From assembly GCF_021044935.1 (NCBI RefSeq), contig NZ_JAJNMP010000003.1, positions 62,001-126,000 of the forward strand: DNA of 64,000 nucleotides, read 5' to 3'. The stretch is from Agromyces cavernae (GTDB taxonomy: Bacteria > Actinomycetota > Actinomycetes > Actinomycetales > Microbacteriaceae). The notes under the pieces were generated by a model. The model was not told where the DNA came from, did not search any database, and saw nothing but the letters and a program-made list of their open reading frames with translations. Both the position numbers and the translations under genes were made by a program. Shown piece after piece: positions 1 through 13,325 of the stretch (its first letter is position 1; the number at the start of each line of letters is the position of its first letter).

Positions 1-1395
1 GACGTCGTGCTGCACATGCTGCCACACCTGCGAGCGCGAGATCTCAGCCGTGGCGGCGTCCTCCATGAGGCTGTGCAGTGCGACGGCGCCGCTTCCGGCG
101 AGCCAGGCGGCGGTGTAGGCCACGCCGACCGACAGATTGGTGCGAAGGCCGGCCTCGGTGACGTGACCGCCGCCTGCCGCGATGTCGAGCAGTTGCCCGG
201 CCGTGACCTCGACTTCGGGACGCTGCCGGTCGAGCTGGTTCGGCCGGTCGCCGAGCACCGCGTCGAACACCTCGCGACAGACGGGCACGAGGTCGGGGTG
301 CGCGACCCACGACCCGTCGAATCCATCGTTCGCCTCGCGGGTCTTGTCGGCGCGAACCTTCTCGAACGCGACGGCGGTGGCCTCGGGGTCGGCGCGGTTC
401 GGCACGAACGCCGCCATGCCGCCCATCGCGACGGCGCCCCGGCGGTGGCACGTCTTCACGAGCAGGTCGGTGTACGCGCGCATGAACGGAGCCGTCATCG
501 CCACCGACGCGCGATCGGGCACGATGAACTCGGGACCCGCGTCGCGGAACACCTTGATGATGCTGAAGAGGTAGTCCCACCGGCCGGCGTTGAGCCCCGA
601 CGCGTGCTCGCGAAGTTCGTAGAGGATCTCGTCCATCTCGAACGCCGCCGGGATCGTCTCGATGAGCACGGTCGCCCGAACGGTGCCGCGCGGGATGCCG
701 AGCGCCTCCTGCGCGAACACGAACACGTCGTTCCAGAGCCGTGCCTCGAGACGGCTCTCGAGTTTCGGCAGGTAGTAGAAGGGGCCGTCGCCGTCGTCGA
801 TGAGCAGTTGCGCCGTGTGGAAGAAGTGCAGCCCGAAGTCGACGAGCGATCCCGAGGCGCGCTCGCCGTCGATGAGCACGTGCTTCTCGGGGAGGTGCCA
901 GCCGCGAGGACGGGTGACCACGGTCGGCCGGCGCAGGTCGGTGCGCAGTGCGTAGGCCTTGCCCTCGGGCGAGGTGTAGGCGAGCGTTCCGCGCGCCGCA
1001 TCGCGCAGGTTGCGCACGCTGCCGACGACGTTCGCCCAGGTGGGGCTCGACGCGTCCTCCATGTCGGCGAGCCAGACGCGCGCACCCGAATTGAGCGCGT
1101 TGATGGCCATCTTCGCGGGCATCGCGGGCCCCGTGATCTCCACTCTTCGGTCGGTGAGCGCATCGGGCGGGGGCGGCACGTGCCAGTCGGCCGCACGCAC
1201 GTCGGCGGTCTCGGCCAGGAAGTCGAGCGGCTCGCCCGCGGCGATGCGATCGCGACGCGCGTGCCGCGCGGCGAGCAGCTCGCGACGCCGCGCGTCGAAT
1301 CGCTGGTGCAGTTGCTCGACGAAGGCGAGTGCCTCATCCGTGAGGATCTCACGGCTGCCCGCGACTTCGTCGTCGCGGGCGATCTCGATGCTCAT
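1..1395 (-). CDS. aceB: Malate synthase A, C-terminus cut by window edge
   Basis: Condenses glyoxylate with acetyl-CoA to give malate (glyoxylate shunt, and disposal of glyoxylate from purine or allantoin breakdown); cytosolic. I read 465 codons from ATG at 1395 to the window edge; family members run to about 530, so the C-terminus is missing. Malate synthase A signatures are visible: [13 protein letters not shown] and [13 protein letters not shown] in the first third, [14 protein letters not shown], and further on [20 protein letters not shown] weak GGGAG ribosome site precedes the ATG. It is divergent from xdhA with about 130 bp between them, which suggests a shared purine-catabolism role (inference). 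Identification is secure. Confidence 0.93.
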   Translation of the reverse strand, partial: MSIEIARDDEVAGSREILTDEALAFVEQLHQRFDARRRELLAARHARRDRIAAGEPLDFLAETADVRAADWHVPPPPDALTDRRVEITGPAMPAKMAINALNSGARVWLADMEDASSPTWANVVGSVRNLRDAARGTLAYTSPEGKAYALRTDLRRPTVVTRPRGWHLPEKHVLIDGERASGSLVDFGLHFFHTAQLLIDDGDGPFYYLPKLESRLEARLWNDVFVFAQEALGIPRGTVRATVLIETIPAAFEMDEILYELREHASGLNAGRWDYLFSIIKVFRDAGPEFIVPDRASVAMTAPFMRAYTDLLVKTCHRRGAVAMGGMAAFVPNRADPEATAVAFEKVRADKTREANDGFDGSWVAHPDLVPVCREVFDAVLGDRPNQLDRQRPEVEVTAGQLLDIAAGGGHVTEAGLRTNLSVGVAYTAAWLAGSGAVALHSLMEDAATAEISRSQVWQHVQHDV

Positions 1396-1472
1396 GCGGC
1401 TGCCGCTCCCTTCCGGGGATGTCGCTCACACGCTCTGCTTCATCTTCGCGCAGATGCGACCGCGTCGGTACC

Positions 1473-1515
1473 GGAACACCGGGTACGGCGCGGCGTAGAC
1501 TCCGATCACGAGGAG
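1473..1515 (+). promoter_or_regulatory. Probable xdh operon promoter and RBS
   Basis: A TAGACT -10 box lies at 1496-1501. A weak -35-like GGAACA sits 17 bp upstream. An AGGAG ribosome site at 1511-1515 lies 7 bases before the xdhA ATG. The leader would be very short. Confidence 0.45.
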
Positions 1516-1522
1516 TTCGACC

Positions 1523-2973
1523 ATGGATCACATCGTTGTGACGGTCAACGGGCAGGCCCGCCCGCTGCCGGGTGCCGCCGCGCACACGACCCTGCTCGAT
1601 GCGTTGCGCGACCTGGGGCTCACGGGCTGCAAAGAGGGTTGCGCCGAGGGCGAGTGCGGCGCGTGCGCCGTGATGCTCGCCACGTCCGACGAACGCGGCG
1701 GCACCGAGTGGACGGCCGTGAACGCGTGCCTCGTGCCGGTCGCCGCGGTCGACGGTCAGGAGGTCGTCACCGCCGAGGGCCTCGGCACGCCCACGGCGCC
1801 GCACCCCGTGCAGGCCGGTCTCGCCGCAGGTGGCGGCTCGCAGTGCGGGTACTGCACGCCCGGCTTCGCGTGCAGCATGGCCGCCGAGTTCTACCGCGCC
1901 GGGCGAGCGCCGACCGACGGCGCTTCGCAGGACGGCGACGGCGAGCTCGGGCCGAACGGCTTCGACCTGCACGCGCTCAGCGGCAATCTCTGCCGGTGCA
2001 CGGGCTACCGGCCGATCCGCGACGCCGCCTTCGAACTCGGCGCGCCCGAGCCCACCGACCCGCTCGCCGAACGCCGTTCCCGGCCGGCGCCCGATCCCGT
2101 CGGCACCGACCTCGGCGACGGCAGCGCCCGCTTCGTGCGCCCGGTGTCGCTCGACGGGGCGCTGCGTCTCCTGCACGACGAGCCCGACGCGGTGGTCGTC
2201 GCCGGATGCACCGACTGGGGTGTCGACGTCAACCTCCGCGGGCAGCGGGCCGAGCTCGCGATCGCGATCGAGCGGCTGCCCGAACTGCGCGAACTCACGG
2301 TCGGCGACGCCTCGATCGAGATCGGCGCCGCACTCTCGCTCTCCGAGATCGGGCGGCGCCTGGCGGGCGAGGTGCCGCTGCTCGACCAGGTCTTCCCGCA
2401 GTTCGCGTCGCCCCTCATCCGCAACCGGGCGACGCTCGGCGGAAATCTCGGCACCGGCTCGCCCATCGGCGACACGCTTCCCGCCCTGCTCGCCCTCGAG
2501 GCGCGCGTCGTGCTCGCATCGGTCGACGGCGAGCGCGAGGTCGACCTCGCCGACTACTTCACCGGGTACCGCACCACGGTGCGCCGCCCCGACGAGCTCA
2601 TCCGGGCGGTTCGCATCCCACTGCCGATGGCCCATGTCACGGCCTTCCACAAGATCGCGAAGCGCCGCTTCGACGACATCTCGAGTGTCGCCGTCGCGTT
2701 CGCACTCGATTTCGATGACGGTGTCGTCGCCTCGGCGCGCATCGGGCTCGGCGGCGTCGCCGCCACCCCCATCCGGGCTCGAGCCACCGAGGCGGCCCTC
2801 TACGGGCAGCCGTGGAACGACGAGATCGTCCGCAATGCGGCATCCGTGCTGGGATCCGAGGGCACGCCCATGTCCGACCATCGCGCGAGCGCCGAGTACC
2901 GCGCGCTCATGCTCGAGAGCGCCCTGCTGAACCTGCACCGCACCCACCCGATGGCGAGCGAGGAGGTGCCCGC

Positions 2974-2977
<4 letters not shown>
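1523..2977 (+). CDS. xdhA: Xanthine dehydrogenase small subunit (2Fe-2S and FAD domains)
   Basis: Electron-transfer subunit of a molybdenum hydroxylase that oxidises hypoxanthine and xanthine to urate. The N-terminal ferredoxin-like domain has the CKEGCAEGECGAC cluster motif at residues 36-48, followed by NACL. The second [2Fe-2S] domain has CGYCTPG and, later, LCRCTGYRPI. The C-terminal half is a CO-dehydrogenase-type FAD-binding domain with the RNRATLGGNLGTGSPIGD signature. At 484 residues it matches bacterial XdhA. ATG 1523 follows a good AGGAG. The stop overlaps the xdhB start (ATGA), so the two are translationally coupled. Confidence 0.95.
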
Positions 2978-5379
<2,402 letters not shown>

Positions 5380-5393
5380 GCCGGAGGCCTGCC

Positions 5394-6224
5394 GTGGACT
5401 GGGTCGACGCCGTGCAGGGGCTGCGCGCCGCGCGCACGCCGTTCGTCATCGTCACCCTCGCGATGGTGCGCGGGCATGCGCCCCGCAACGGCGGCGCGAA
5501 GATGGTCGTCGCGGCCGAGTCGCTCTTCGGCACCGTCGGCGGTGGCAATCTCGAGGCGACCGCCGTCGACCGCGCCCGGACGATGCTCGGCGCGGGCGCC
5601 GCCGAGCCCGAACTGCTCACGCTGACCCTCAGCGACCGGGCCGTCACCGATTACGGCGTGCAGTGCTGCGGAGGAGAGGTCACCATGCTCTTGGAACCCG
5701 TGCGGGTCGTCCCGTCGGTCGCGATCTTCGGCATCGGCCACGTCGGCCTCGAGCTCGCTCGGGTGCTGGGCCGGCAGCAGCTCGAGCTGCACCTCGTCGA
5801 CTCGCGCGCCGAGATGCTCGCACCTGTGCGCGTCGGGGTGCTCGCGGATGCGGTGGCGACGGTGCACCTGCATCACCTGCCGGTGCCCGAGGCGGCCCTG
5901 GCCGACCTCCCCGACGGCGCGCACGTGCTCGTGATGACGCACGACCACGGCGAGGACCTCGCGATCGTCGAGGCGGCGCTGAACGTGCCGGGCCTCGGCT
6001 CGATCGGGCTCATCGGCTCCCGCTCGAAATGGGCGAGGTTCCGCTCGCACCTCGTCGAGGCTGGTCACGATGAGGCCGAGCTGGCCAGGGTCACGACGCC
6101 GATCGGCATCGACGGCATCGCGTCGAAGGACCCTGCCGCGATCGCGGTGAGCGTCGCCGCACGCATCCTGCAGCTCGTCGAGGAGGCGGCGGTCCGCCCC
6201 CCTGGACCGCCGCTCCCCCGCTGA
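5394..6224 (+). CDS. xdhC: XdhC-type molybdenum cofactor insertion/sulfuration chaperone
   Basis: XdhC proteins bind the molybdenum cofactor, help exchange its terminal oxo ligand for sulfur, and deliver it to XdhB. The 276-residue product has the N-terminal XdhC/CoxI segment (VRGHAPRNGGAKMVV, GTVGGGNLE) and a C-terminal Rossmann-like domain starting VAIFGIGHVGLELA. The GTG start at 5394 sits 14 bases after the xdhB stop behind GGAGG. The frame is open far upstream antisense to nothing real, so the GTG is preferred. The stop abuts the convergent stop of the next gene with no spacer. Confidence 0.92.
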   Translation: MDWVDAVQGLRAARTPFVIVTLAMVRGHAPRNGGAKMVVAAESLFGTVGGGNLEATAVDRARTMLGAGAAEPELLTLTLSDRAVTDYGVQCCGGEVTMLLEPVRVVPSVAIFGIGHVGLELARVLGRQQLELHLVDSRAEMLAPVRVGVLADAVATVHLHHLPVPEAALADLPDGAHVLVMTHDHGEDLAIVEAALNVPGLGSIGLIGSRSKWARFRSHLVEAGHDEAELARVTTPIGIDGIASKDPAAIAVSVAARILQLVEEAAVRPPGPPLPR

Positions 6225-9200
6225 TCAGACCGCGGCCGGCTCGGGCGCCGGCGGGGCCGGCTCGGGCTCGCTGTCCGCGGGCGGCGGGCTCTCGCGCTGC
6301 GACTTCGGCTTGGCGAACCGCAGGTACAGCGACGGCACGACGAAGAGGTTGAGCAGCGTCGAGGTGATGAGCCCGCCCAGGATGACGACGGCCATCGGGT
6401 GCTCGATCTCGTGGCCGGGGATCTCGCCCATGACGACGAGCGGCACGAGCGCGAGCCCCGTGGCGAGCGTCGTCATGAGGATGGGCGACAGTCGCTCGGC
6501 GGCGCCGCGCATCACCAGTTGCTTGCCGAACTTCTCGCCCTCGTAGCGTTCGAGGTGCTGGCAATGGTTGATGAGCAGGATGCTGTTGCGCGCGGCGATA
6601 CCCATGACCGTGAGGAATCCGACGATCGAACCGAGCGAGAGCACGCCACCGGTGAGGAACGCCGCGAAGACACCGCCGACGAGCGCGACGGGCAGGGTGA
6701 GCAGGATCAGGGTCGCCAGTCGCCAGCTCGCGAACGCCGCCTGCAGCAGCAGGTAGATGACGAGGGTCGCGGCCACGGCGAGCAGGAGCAATCGGTTGGT
6801 CGCCGCCTCGCGCTCCTCGGCTTCGCCGATGATCTCGGCGTGGAAACCGGCGGGCAGGTCGATCTCGCGCAGCCCCTCCTCCATCGCCGCCACGACCGAA
6901 CCGAGCTTGCCCTCTTCGACGTTGGCCTCGATGTCCATGCGGCGCGAGTTGTTGTCGCGCTCGATCGCGTTCGGGGTCGCCCGCAATGACACGTCGGCGA
7001 CCGCCGAGAGCGGGATGACCTCGCCCGACGGCGTATCGATCGGCAGGTTGCGGATGCTCGTGACATCGGATCTGATCTCGACCGGGCTCCACACCTGTAC
7101 GTCGTAGGCCTTGCCGTCGCGGAAGACGTCGCCGACCTCCTCACCCGCGACGAGCGTCGCCGCGGCGCGACGCACGTCACCCGGCTTCAGTCCGTGCTCC
7201 TGCGCGGCCTCGAGATCCACCGTGACCTCGAGCTGGGGAACGTCGACCTGCAGCGACATGTGCTCGTCGATCGCCCCGTCGGTCTCCAGGAAGACGTCGA
7301 GGATCTCCTCGCCCGTGTCTCTCAAGGTCTGCAGGTCATCGCCGTACAGCCGGACGACGACCGCGGTGTCGCCGCCCGTGAGGACCTCGCGGATGCGTTC
7401 CTTGAGGTAGGTCTGCACGTCGCGGCGGATGCCCGGGTAGCCCTGCACGAGCTCCTGCACCTTCTTGAGCGTCGCGTCGTAGTCGACCGCCGGATCGATG
7501 CTGATCCAGTTCTCGCCGAAGTAGACGCCGTAGACCTCGTCCCCGTTGTACGCCTGCCCGATGTGCGCGCCGCAGTTGCGCACGCCCTCGATCTCGAGCA
7601 GTTCCTGGCAGGCCCGCTCGCTGATGCGCACCTCCTCGGGGGCGGAGGTTCCGGGTTGCGTGACCCAGTGCATCAGGAAGTCGCGCTCCTTGAAGTCGGG
7701 CAGCAGCGACTGACCGAGGAACGGCACCGTGACCGCGCCGACGACGATGAGCGCGCCGAAGAACACGTACCCGGGCCATGGGCGGTCGACGATGGGATCG
7801 AGCGACTTGCGGTAGCCGCGCTTGAGCACCCGAACGACCGGCGGATCGCGCGGGTCGAGCGGCGCCTTGCGCAGCAGGATCAGCGCGAGTGCGGGCGTCA
7901 CCGTGAGCGCGACGACCATCGACGAGAGCACGGCGAGGGTGTAGGCCAGCGCGAGCGGACGGAAGAACGCCCCGGTGAGGCCCTCGAGGAAGAAGATCGG
8001 CACGGCGGCGACGATGATGATGAGGGTCGCGTAGATGATCGGACCGCGCACCTCGAGCGAGGCCTCGAGCACGACTTTCGCGGTGGATCGCTGCCCGCCC
8101 CCGGCGCGTTCCTGGCGCAGGCGTCTCACGATGTTCTCGATGTCGATGATGGCGTCGTCGACCACGACGCCGACGGCGATCACCAGCCCCGCGAGGATCA
8201 TGGTGTTGATCGGCGTGCCGGTCAGGTAGATGACGAGCGCGGCCGAGACCAGGGAGAGCGGGATCGCGATGATGCTGATGAGCGCGGTGCGCCACTGGAA
8301 CAGGAACAGGGCGAGCACCATCATCACGAGGAGGATGCCGAGCAGCAGCGCGAGCGAGAGGTTGCCGATCGATTCCTCGATGAAGGTCGCGGGGCGGAAG
8401 ATCTCGGTGTCGATCTCGATGCCGCGCAGGCCCGGAGCCAGCTCCTCGAGCACCGCCTCGACGCCCTTCGTCACCTCGAGTGTGTTGCCCCAGGGCAGCT
8501 TCTCGACGATGAGCATGAGCCCTTCGCCCTCGTTGATCACCGCGTCGCCGATGAGCGGCTGGTGATCCTCGACGACGCGGGCGACGTCGCGCAGCCGCAG
8601 CGGATCGCCGCCTCGCTCCTCGATCGTCACCTCGGCGAGTTCTTCGGGGGTGGTGATCGGCAGAACATGCTGGATCCCGAGTCGCTGCTGGGGCGTGGCG
8701 ATGTACCCGCCCGTGCCGATGACGGAACCATTCGAGAACTGCAGCAGCCCGGCGTCGAGCGCGTCGGCGGTCACCGTCATGACCTGCTCGAGGCTGACCC
8801 CCTCGGCGGCCATCTTCTCGGGCTCGGCCTGCACCTGCAGCATCTGCAGCCGCTCGCCCCAGATGGGAACGTTCGCGACCCCTGGGACGCGCAGCAGGTG
8901 CGCACGGATCTTCCAGTACGTGATCATCGACATGTCGATGACCGAGTGCTCTTCCGAGGTCAGGCCGATCTTCATCACCCGGCTCGTCGACGACAGCGGC
9001 TGCAGCATGATCGGGGGCGATGCCCACGTCGGCAGGGTCGGGGTGGCGTTCGTGAGGCGCTCGGCCACGAGCTGTCTCGCCTTGAGCAGGTCGGCACCCG
9101 GCTCGAAGATCAGCACGATCGACGAGATCTGGCTGACCGACTTGGATCGGATCTCGTCGAGTCCCTCGACGCCGTTCAGCGCCTCCTCGAGCGGCACCGT

Positions 9201-9392
9201 CACGAGCTGTTCGACCTCGCTTGCGGTCAGGCCGATGCACAGCGTCTGGATCTCGACCCTCGGCGGCGCGAATTCGGGGAACACGTCGACCTGCGCCGAG
9301 CTGAGCTGCACGCCGCCGAACACCATGATGCCGATGGCCAGCGTCATCACGATGGTCCGGAACTGGAGGCTGAACCCGATGAGGCGTCGCAT
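6225..9392 (-). CDS. RND-type efflux permease, CzcA/CusA-like (first of two)
   Basis: Twelve-helix RND transporter of the heavy-metal-efflux branch, 1055 residues, usual length for the family. The N-terminal helix is followed by the periplasmic-type porter domain ([25 protein letters not shown]). Helix 4 carries [12 protein letters not shown] at about residues 405-420, which holds the acidic proton-relay residues of heavy-metal RND pumps. The C-terminus is a charged Pro/Glu-rich tail. ATG 9392 is chosen because the helix starts directly after it; an upstream ATG at 9434 lies inside the preceding gene. It is the last gene of a three-gene operon (pump, lipoprotein, pump). RND proteins in single-membrane bacteria lack an outer-membrane channel, so substrate and mechanism are uncertain. 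Confidence 0.9.
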   Translation of the reverse strand: MRRLIGFSLQFRTIVMTLAIGIMVFGGVQLSSAQVDVFPEFAPPRVEIQTLCIGLTASEVEQLVTVPLEEALNGVEGLDEIRSKSVSQISSIVLIFEPGADLLKARQLVAERLTNATPTLPTWASPPIMLQPLSSTSRVMKIGLTSEEHSVIDMSMITYWKIRAHLLRVPGVANVPIWGERLQMLQVQAEPEKMAAEGVSLEQVMTVTADALDAGLLQFSNGSVIGTGGYIATPQQRLGIQHVLPITTPEELAEVTIEERGGDPLRLRDVARVVEDHQPLIGDAVINEGEGLMLIVEKLPWGNTLEVTKGVEAVLEELAPGLRGIEIDTEIFRPATFIEESIGNLSLALLLGILLVMMVLALFLFQWRTALISIIAIPLSLVSAALVIYLTGTPINTMILAGLVIAVGVVVDDAIIDIENIVRRLRQERAGGGQRSTAKVVLEASLEVRGPIIYATLIIIVAAVPIFFLEGLTGAFFRPLALAYTLAVLSSMVVALTVTPALALILLRKAPLDPRDPPVVRVLKRGYRKSLDPIVDRPWPGYVFFGALIVVGAVTVPFLGQSLLPDFKERDFLMHWVTQPGTSAPEEVRISERACQELLEIEGVRNCGAHIGQAYNGDEVYGVYFGENWISIDPAVDYDATLKKVQELVQGYPGIRRDVQTYLKERIREVLTGGDTAVVVRLYGDDLQTLRDTGEEILDVFLETDGAIDEHMSLQVDVPQLEVTVDLEAAQEHGLKPGDVRRAAATLVAGEEVGDVFRDGKAYDVQVWSPVEIRSDVTSIRNLPIDTPSGEVIPLSAVADVSLRATPNAIERDNNSRRMDIEANVEEGKLGSVVAAMEEGLREIDLPAGFHAEIIGEAEEREAATNRLLLLAVAATLVIYLLLQAAFASWRLATLILLTLPVALVGGVFAAFLTGGVLSLGSIVGFLTVMGIAARNSILLINHCQHLERYEGEKFGKQLVMRGAAERLSPILMTTLATGLALVPLVVMGEIPGHEIEHPMAVVILGGLITSTLLNLFVVPSLYLRFAKPKSQRESPPPADSEPEPAPPAPEPAAV

Positions 9393-9408
9393 GTCAGTGC
9401 CGTCGCGA

Positions 9409-9867
9409 TCAGTGCGCGGTGTCGAATTCCGCACCGAAGAGCTCGGCCGCGCCGAGCGTCACGACGCTGGTGCCCGGCTCGGGGCCCTCCGAGAGGAAGG
9501 CGGTGTCGCCCTCGATGCGATCGACCACGACCGCCGCCCTGACGAACACCTCGGGTTCGGTGGTGGTGTACACCCACGTGTCGCCGTCGTGATCGTAGAT
9601 CAGCGCGGCGTAGGGGACGGTGAGTCCGCCATCGCCCGCTTCGACCTCGGCGGTCTCGAGACCGAGCCGCTCGATGGCCTGGGGCGTGAGGGTGAGACTG
9701 CTGAGCTCCTCCGAGATCTCCTCCTTGACGGCCGGCTCGGGTCCGGCTGCGGCACCGGCCTCCGTGACCTCGGCGCAGCCGGTCAGGCTGAGCGCGCCCC
9801 CGACGATGGCCAGTCCTGCGAGGACCGTCGCGGCCCCCCGCCGGACCTTCAGCGTTGCATCGTTCAT
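9409..9867 (-). CDS. Small lipoprotein resembling the end domains of an RND adaptor
   Basis: 152 residues. It has a lipoprotein signal peptide with lipobox LTGC (Cys31). The rest contains PYAALIYDHDGDTWVYTT, then VVVDRIEGDTAFLSEGP and GAAELFGAEFD at the end. This order resembles the membrane-proximal beta-barrel end of HlyD/MFP adaptors of RND pumps. The coiled-coil hairpin and lipoyl domains of normal adaptors (about 350-400 residues) are absent. Its ATG overlaps the upstream pump stop (ATGA), and it lies 17 bases before the downstream pump, so it is almost certainly part of the same complex (inference). Confidence 0.8.
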   Translation of the reverse strand: MNDATLKVRRGAATVLAGLAIVGGALSLTGCAEVTEAGAAAGPEPAVKEEISEELSSLTLTPQAIERLGLETAEVEAGDGGLTVPYAALIYDHDGDTWVYTTTEPEVFVRAAVVVDRIEGDTAFLSEGPEPGTSVVTLGAAELFGAEFDTAH

Positions 9868-12800
9868 GACGGTTCCTGCCTCCATTCCGCCACTGGAGCA
9901 TTCAAGTTCACGAGCGAACTGTCGGCGGCCCTCGTGCCGCCCCACGCGAGCACGAGCAGCGGCAGCACGATCAGCGAGACGAGGATCGACGTCACCGTGC
10001 CGCCCCAGATCACGGCCGCCACCGGCAGCACGGTCTCGACGCCGACCGTGCCGCCGAAGAACGCGGGCGGCGCGAGCAGTGCGACGGATGCCGCGAGCGC
10101 GACCAGTGCCGGCCGGATGCGGGCGCCCGCCGCTGCCCACATGGCCTTCGCGGGAGACTCGGCCTGCCGGCCGGCCACAGCCGTCTGGTACGCGCCGATG
10201 AGCATGCCCGCCTCGCGCACGGCGAAGGCGAGCACCGGCACGAGGGCGATGATCAGGACGAGCGAGTCGAGGCCGCCGGCCAGCCACGCGCCGATGAGAC
10301 CGCCGGCGAGTGCCAACGGGAGAGTCAGCAGTGCGATCGCCCCGAGCCGCCACGAACCGAGCACCGTCTGCAGCAGCACGAGGATGACGACGGCTGCGGC
10401 CGCGAGCAGCCACCACGTGAGCTGGCCCGAGGCCTGCTGTTCGCCGTACTGCTTCGGGATCTCGGCGTGGTACTCGACGGGGAACTCGACGTCGGCGATC
10501 GCCGCACGCACATCGGCCTCGACGTCGGCGAGGCTGCGGCCCTGCACGTCGGCGGTGATGTTGATGCGCCGATGGGTGTCGTCGTGCCGGATCACCGCGA
10601 GGTTCGGGCTGATGCGCACGTCGGCGACCTCGCTCAGTGCGACCGTGTCGCCGCCCGGCGTGTTGATGATGAGATCCTCGACCGACGTGAGGCTGTGGCG
10701 GGTGTCTTCGGTGCCCTTGACGACCACCTGGAAGACCTTCTGCTCCTCGAACATGTAGCCGACCTCGAAGCCCTGCAGCACCGCGGCTGCGGCTCGGCGC
10801 ACGTCGCCGGGCTTCACGCCGAACTGCTTCGCCTTCTCGAGGTCGACCTCGATCTCGGTGATCGGCTGCACGAGGTCCTGCTGGATCGTCGGTTCGACGA
10901 GCCCGTCGATCCCGGCCATCGCGGCCTGCAGCTCGGCGGCCTTCTCCCGCAGGATGTCGATGTCGATGCCGTACACGCGCACCTGGAAGTCGCGTTCCTG
11001 GGCGGCGCGCACCCGCTCGACCTGCCGCTCGGGGTACGACATGACGCGGTTCGCGAGTCCGGGATACCCGTCGATGACCTGCTGCACGTCCTCCTTGACC
11101 GCGGCGTAGTCCGCGCCGTCCTCGAGGGTGACCCACATCTCGCTGCCGCTGACGTCGGACTCCGTGTCCGACGTGATCGCACGACCGACGTGTCCGCCGA
11201 CCGCCGCGACCCCGGCCAGGGTGCGCAGCTCATCGGCCGCGCGTGCGGTGATGCGGCTCATCTCGTCGTTCGAGGTTCCGGCGACGGAGTTCCACTCGAC
11301 CAGGATCGTCCGGTCGGGCACTGAGGCGAGCACGGGCGCGTCGGTGGTCGTCAGCGGGATGGTTCCGAGTGCGAGCACGCCGAGCACGACGGCGACGAGC
11401 GCGCCGATCCAGCCGCCTCTGCCGGCGGACGCGCGTTCCATCGCGCCGGAGAACTTCGTCGTCATCCCGGTCACCGCGGCGGGCTCGCGCGCCGCCTCCG
11501 TGTCGTCCTTGCGCCGCAACAGCAGGCTGGCGAGCGCCGGGGTCACGGTCAGCGCCACGATCATCGCGACCAGGAGGGTCACGAGGTAGGCGATCGCCAC
11601 GGCCCGCAGGATCTCGCCGTCGAGACCGGGCACGAAGAAGCTCGGCGCGATCGCCACCGCGGAGACGAGGGCGCCGAACAACGCGGGCAGCCTCGAGCGG
11701 CGCAGCGCCGTGGTCAGGATGCCGGTGCGACGGGCGGCGGCATCCGTCGACGACTCCGGAGACGAGTCCGGCGCCGAGTCCGGCGCCGATTCGGCGGCGT
11801 CACCACGCGAGCGCGCAAAGGCGCCCCGTGTGCGCAACGACTCGAGGTCGGCGACGACGTCGCCGATGGCGACCGTGAGCGCGAGGGCGAGCCCCACGAG
11901 GGTCATGGTGTTCATGACCGTGCCGGTCAGCTGCAGGGTGAGCGCGGCGGCCGTGCCCGAGACGAGCATCGCGAGGGCGGCGATCAGCGCGTACCGCCAC
12001 GAGCCGAGCCCGAGCCCGATCACGAGCGCGGCGAGCAGCAGCCCGGCGAGCGCCGCCCACCCGAGTTGGCTGACCGCGGTCTCGAGGAAGGTCGCCGGCT
12101 GGAACACGGTGGTGTCGACCTCGATGCCGGCCAGGCCCGGTGCGAGATCGGCCATGGCGGCCTCGATGCCGCGGGTGACCTCGACGACATCCGCCTCGGG
12201 GAACTTCTCGATGACGATGAGCAGGCCGGGCGCATCCCCGGTGATGGCGTCGCCGATGAGCGGCTGATGGTCTTCCTTCAGGTCGGCGACGTCGGCCAGT
12301 GTGAGCTTCTCCGGGTTGCCCTCGATGACGACCTTTCCGAGGTCTTCGGGCGTCTGGATCGGCAGCACGTGCTGGATGCCGATGCGCTGGTTCGCGGACT
12401 CGATGAAGCCGCCGGTGCCCGGCGTCGAGGCCTCGAGGAAGCTGAGCGGCGACACCCACACCGCATTGCCCGCCGTCGTGATGACGTCGTCGAGCGTCAC
12501 GCCCGCCGCATCGAGCCGTTCGGGCTCGACCTGCACCTGGACCTGCTGCTCGCGCTGCCCCCAGGTCGAGACGTTGGCGACGCCGGGGACGCCCATGAGG
12601 ACGGGCTTCACCGTCCATCTGGCGAGCACCGACATGTCGATGAGCGACACGTCCTCCGAGGTGAGCTCGATCATCATGACCCTGCTCGTCGACGACAGCG
12701 GCTGCATCAGCACGGGCGGCGCCGACACGTTAGGCAGCGCGTGGGCCTGCGTGAGCCGTTCGGCGACGAGCTGGCGGGCGCGCAGGAGATCGGTGCCCGG

Positions 12801-13097
12801 CTCGAACACGAGCTCGATCGATGAGAGGCTGGGAACCGAGACCGAGCGGATCTCATCGAGCCAGGCCACGCCGTTGAGCAGGTCGGCCTCCATGGGGCTG
12901 GTGATCAGCTGCTCGACCTCTTCGGCCGACAGGCCGAGCGCCTCGGTCTGGATCTCGACATGCGGCGGGGCGAACTCGGGCAGGTTGTCGACCGCCATCG
13001 TCGGCAGGCTGACGAGCCCGAACCCGAGCACCCCCGCAGCCACGGCCGCGACGAGCAGCCGGAATCGCAGGCTCCAACGCACCAGCCACGAGATCAT
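9864..13097 (-). CDS. RND-type efflux permease, divergent paralogue (second of two)
   Basis: 1077 residues, same fold and order of motifs as the pump at 6225-9392 ([39 protein letters not shown]). The helix-4 motif reads VAIGDVVADLES instead of [12 protein letters not shown], so the first of the paired aspartates is glycine while the later acidic residues remain. A Ser/Asp/Pro-rich insertion (about residues 430-452) follows helix 4. ATG 13097 is preferred over 13109 because it begins at the first helix. The two pumps may form a hetero-oligomer in which proton coupling differs between subunits (inference, by analogy with MdtBC). Confidence 0.88.
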   Translation of the reverse strand: MISWLVRWSLRFRLLVAAVAAGVLGFGLVSLPTMAVDNLPEFAPPHVEIQTEALGLSAEEVEQLITSPMEADLLNGVAWLDEIRSVSVPSLSSIELVFEPGTDLLRARQLVAERLTQAHALPNVSAPPVLMQPLSSTSRVMMIELTSEDVSLIDMSVLARWTVKPVLMGVPGVANVSTWGQREQQVQVQVEPERLDAAGVTLDDVITTAGNAVWVSPLSFLEASTPGTGGFIESANQRIGIQHVLPIQTPEDLGKVVIEGNPEKLTLADVADLKEDHQPLIGDAITGDAPGLLIVIEKFPEADVVEVTRGIEAAMADLAPGLAGIEVDTTVFQPATFLETAVSQLGWAALAGLLLAALVIGLGLGSWRYALIAALAMLVSGTAAALTLQLTGTVMNTMTLVGLALALTVAIGDVVADLESLRTRGAFARSRGDAAESAPDSAPDSSPESSTDAAARRTGILTTALRRSRLPALFGALVSAVAIAPSFFVPGLDGEILRAVAIAYLVTLLVAMIVALTVTPALASLLLRRKDDTEAAREPAAVTGMTTKFSGAMERASAGRGGWIGALVAVVLGVLALGTIPLTTTDAPVLASVPDRTILVEWNSVAGTSNDEMSRITARAADELRTLAGVAAVGGHVGRAITSDTESDVSGSEMWVTLEDGADYAAVKEDVQQVIDGYPGLANRVMSYPERQVERVRAAQERDFQVRVYGIDIDILREKAAELQAAMAGIDGLVEPTIQQDLVQPITEIEVDLEKAKQFGVKPGDVRRAAAAVLQGFEVGYMFEEQKVFQVVVKGTEDTRHSLTSVEDLIINTPGGDTVALSEVADVRISPNLAVIRHDDTHRRINITADVQGRSLADVEADVRAAIADVEFPVEYHAEIPKQYGEQQASGQLTWWLLAAAAVVILVLLQTVLGSWRLGAIALLTLPLALAGGLIGAWLAGGLDSLVLIIALVPVLAFAVREAGMLIGAYQTAVAGRQAESPAKAMWAAAGARIRPALVALAASVALLAPPAFFGGTVGVETVLPVAAVIWGGTVTSILVSLIVLPLLVLAWGGTRAADSSLVNLNAPVAEWRQEPS

Positions 13098-13249
13098 GAC
13101 GTCCCCCACGCCTGCGCCTGGTGCCGCGTCGGCGTCGCCGGCAGCACCTGCGCTCCCCCTGTACCCCTGTGCAGACCGCGTCAGCCGCGAGTCTGGGCGC
13201 GTGGATCGCCTCGGAATGTGCCGGCGGCCGCGCGCCGCATGCTCGATTT

Positions 13250-13278
13250 CCGAATAGTGCCGCGCTGGAAACTGAGCA
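13250..13278 (-). promoter_or_regulatory. Possible promoter of the RND operon
   Basis: On the minus strand, TTGCTC and TATTCG are separated by 17 bases, about 150 bases before the RND start codon. This is the best match to a sigma-70-type promoter in the 352-base gap 13110-13461, but it is weak. Confidence 0.25.
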
Positions 13279-13325
13279 ATCGTCGTCAGTGTGGCACAGC
13301 CCGTCTGGCACTACAACTTTTTCGA

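Noticed and set aside
7..2718. A 903-codon open frame on the + strand covering malate synthase and xdhA
   Set aside because: It is Arg/His/Val-rich, has no recognisable domain and lies antisense to malate synthase and out of frame with xdhA. High GC keeps such frames open.
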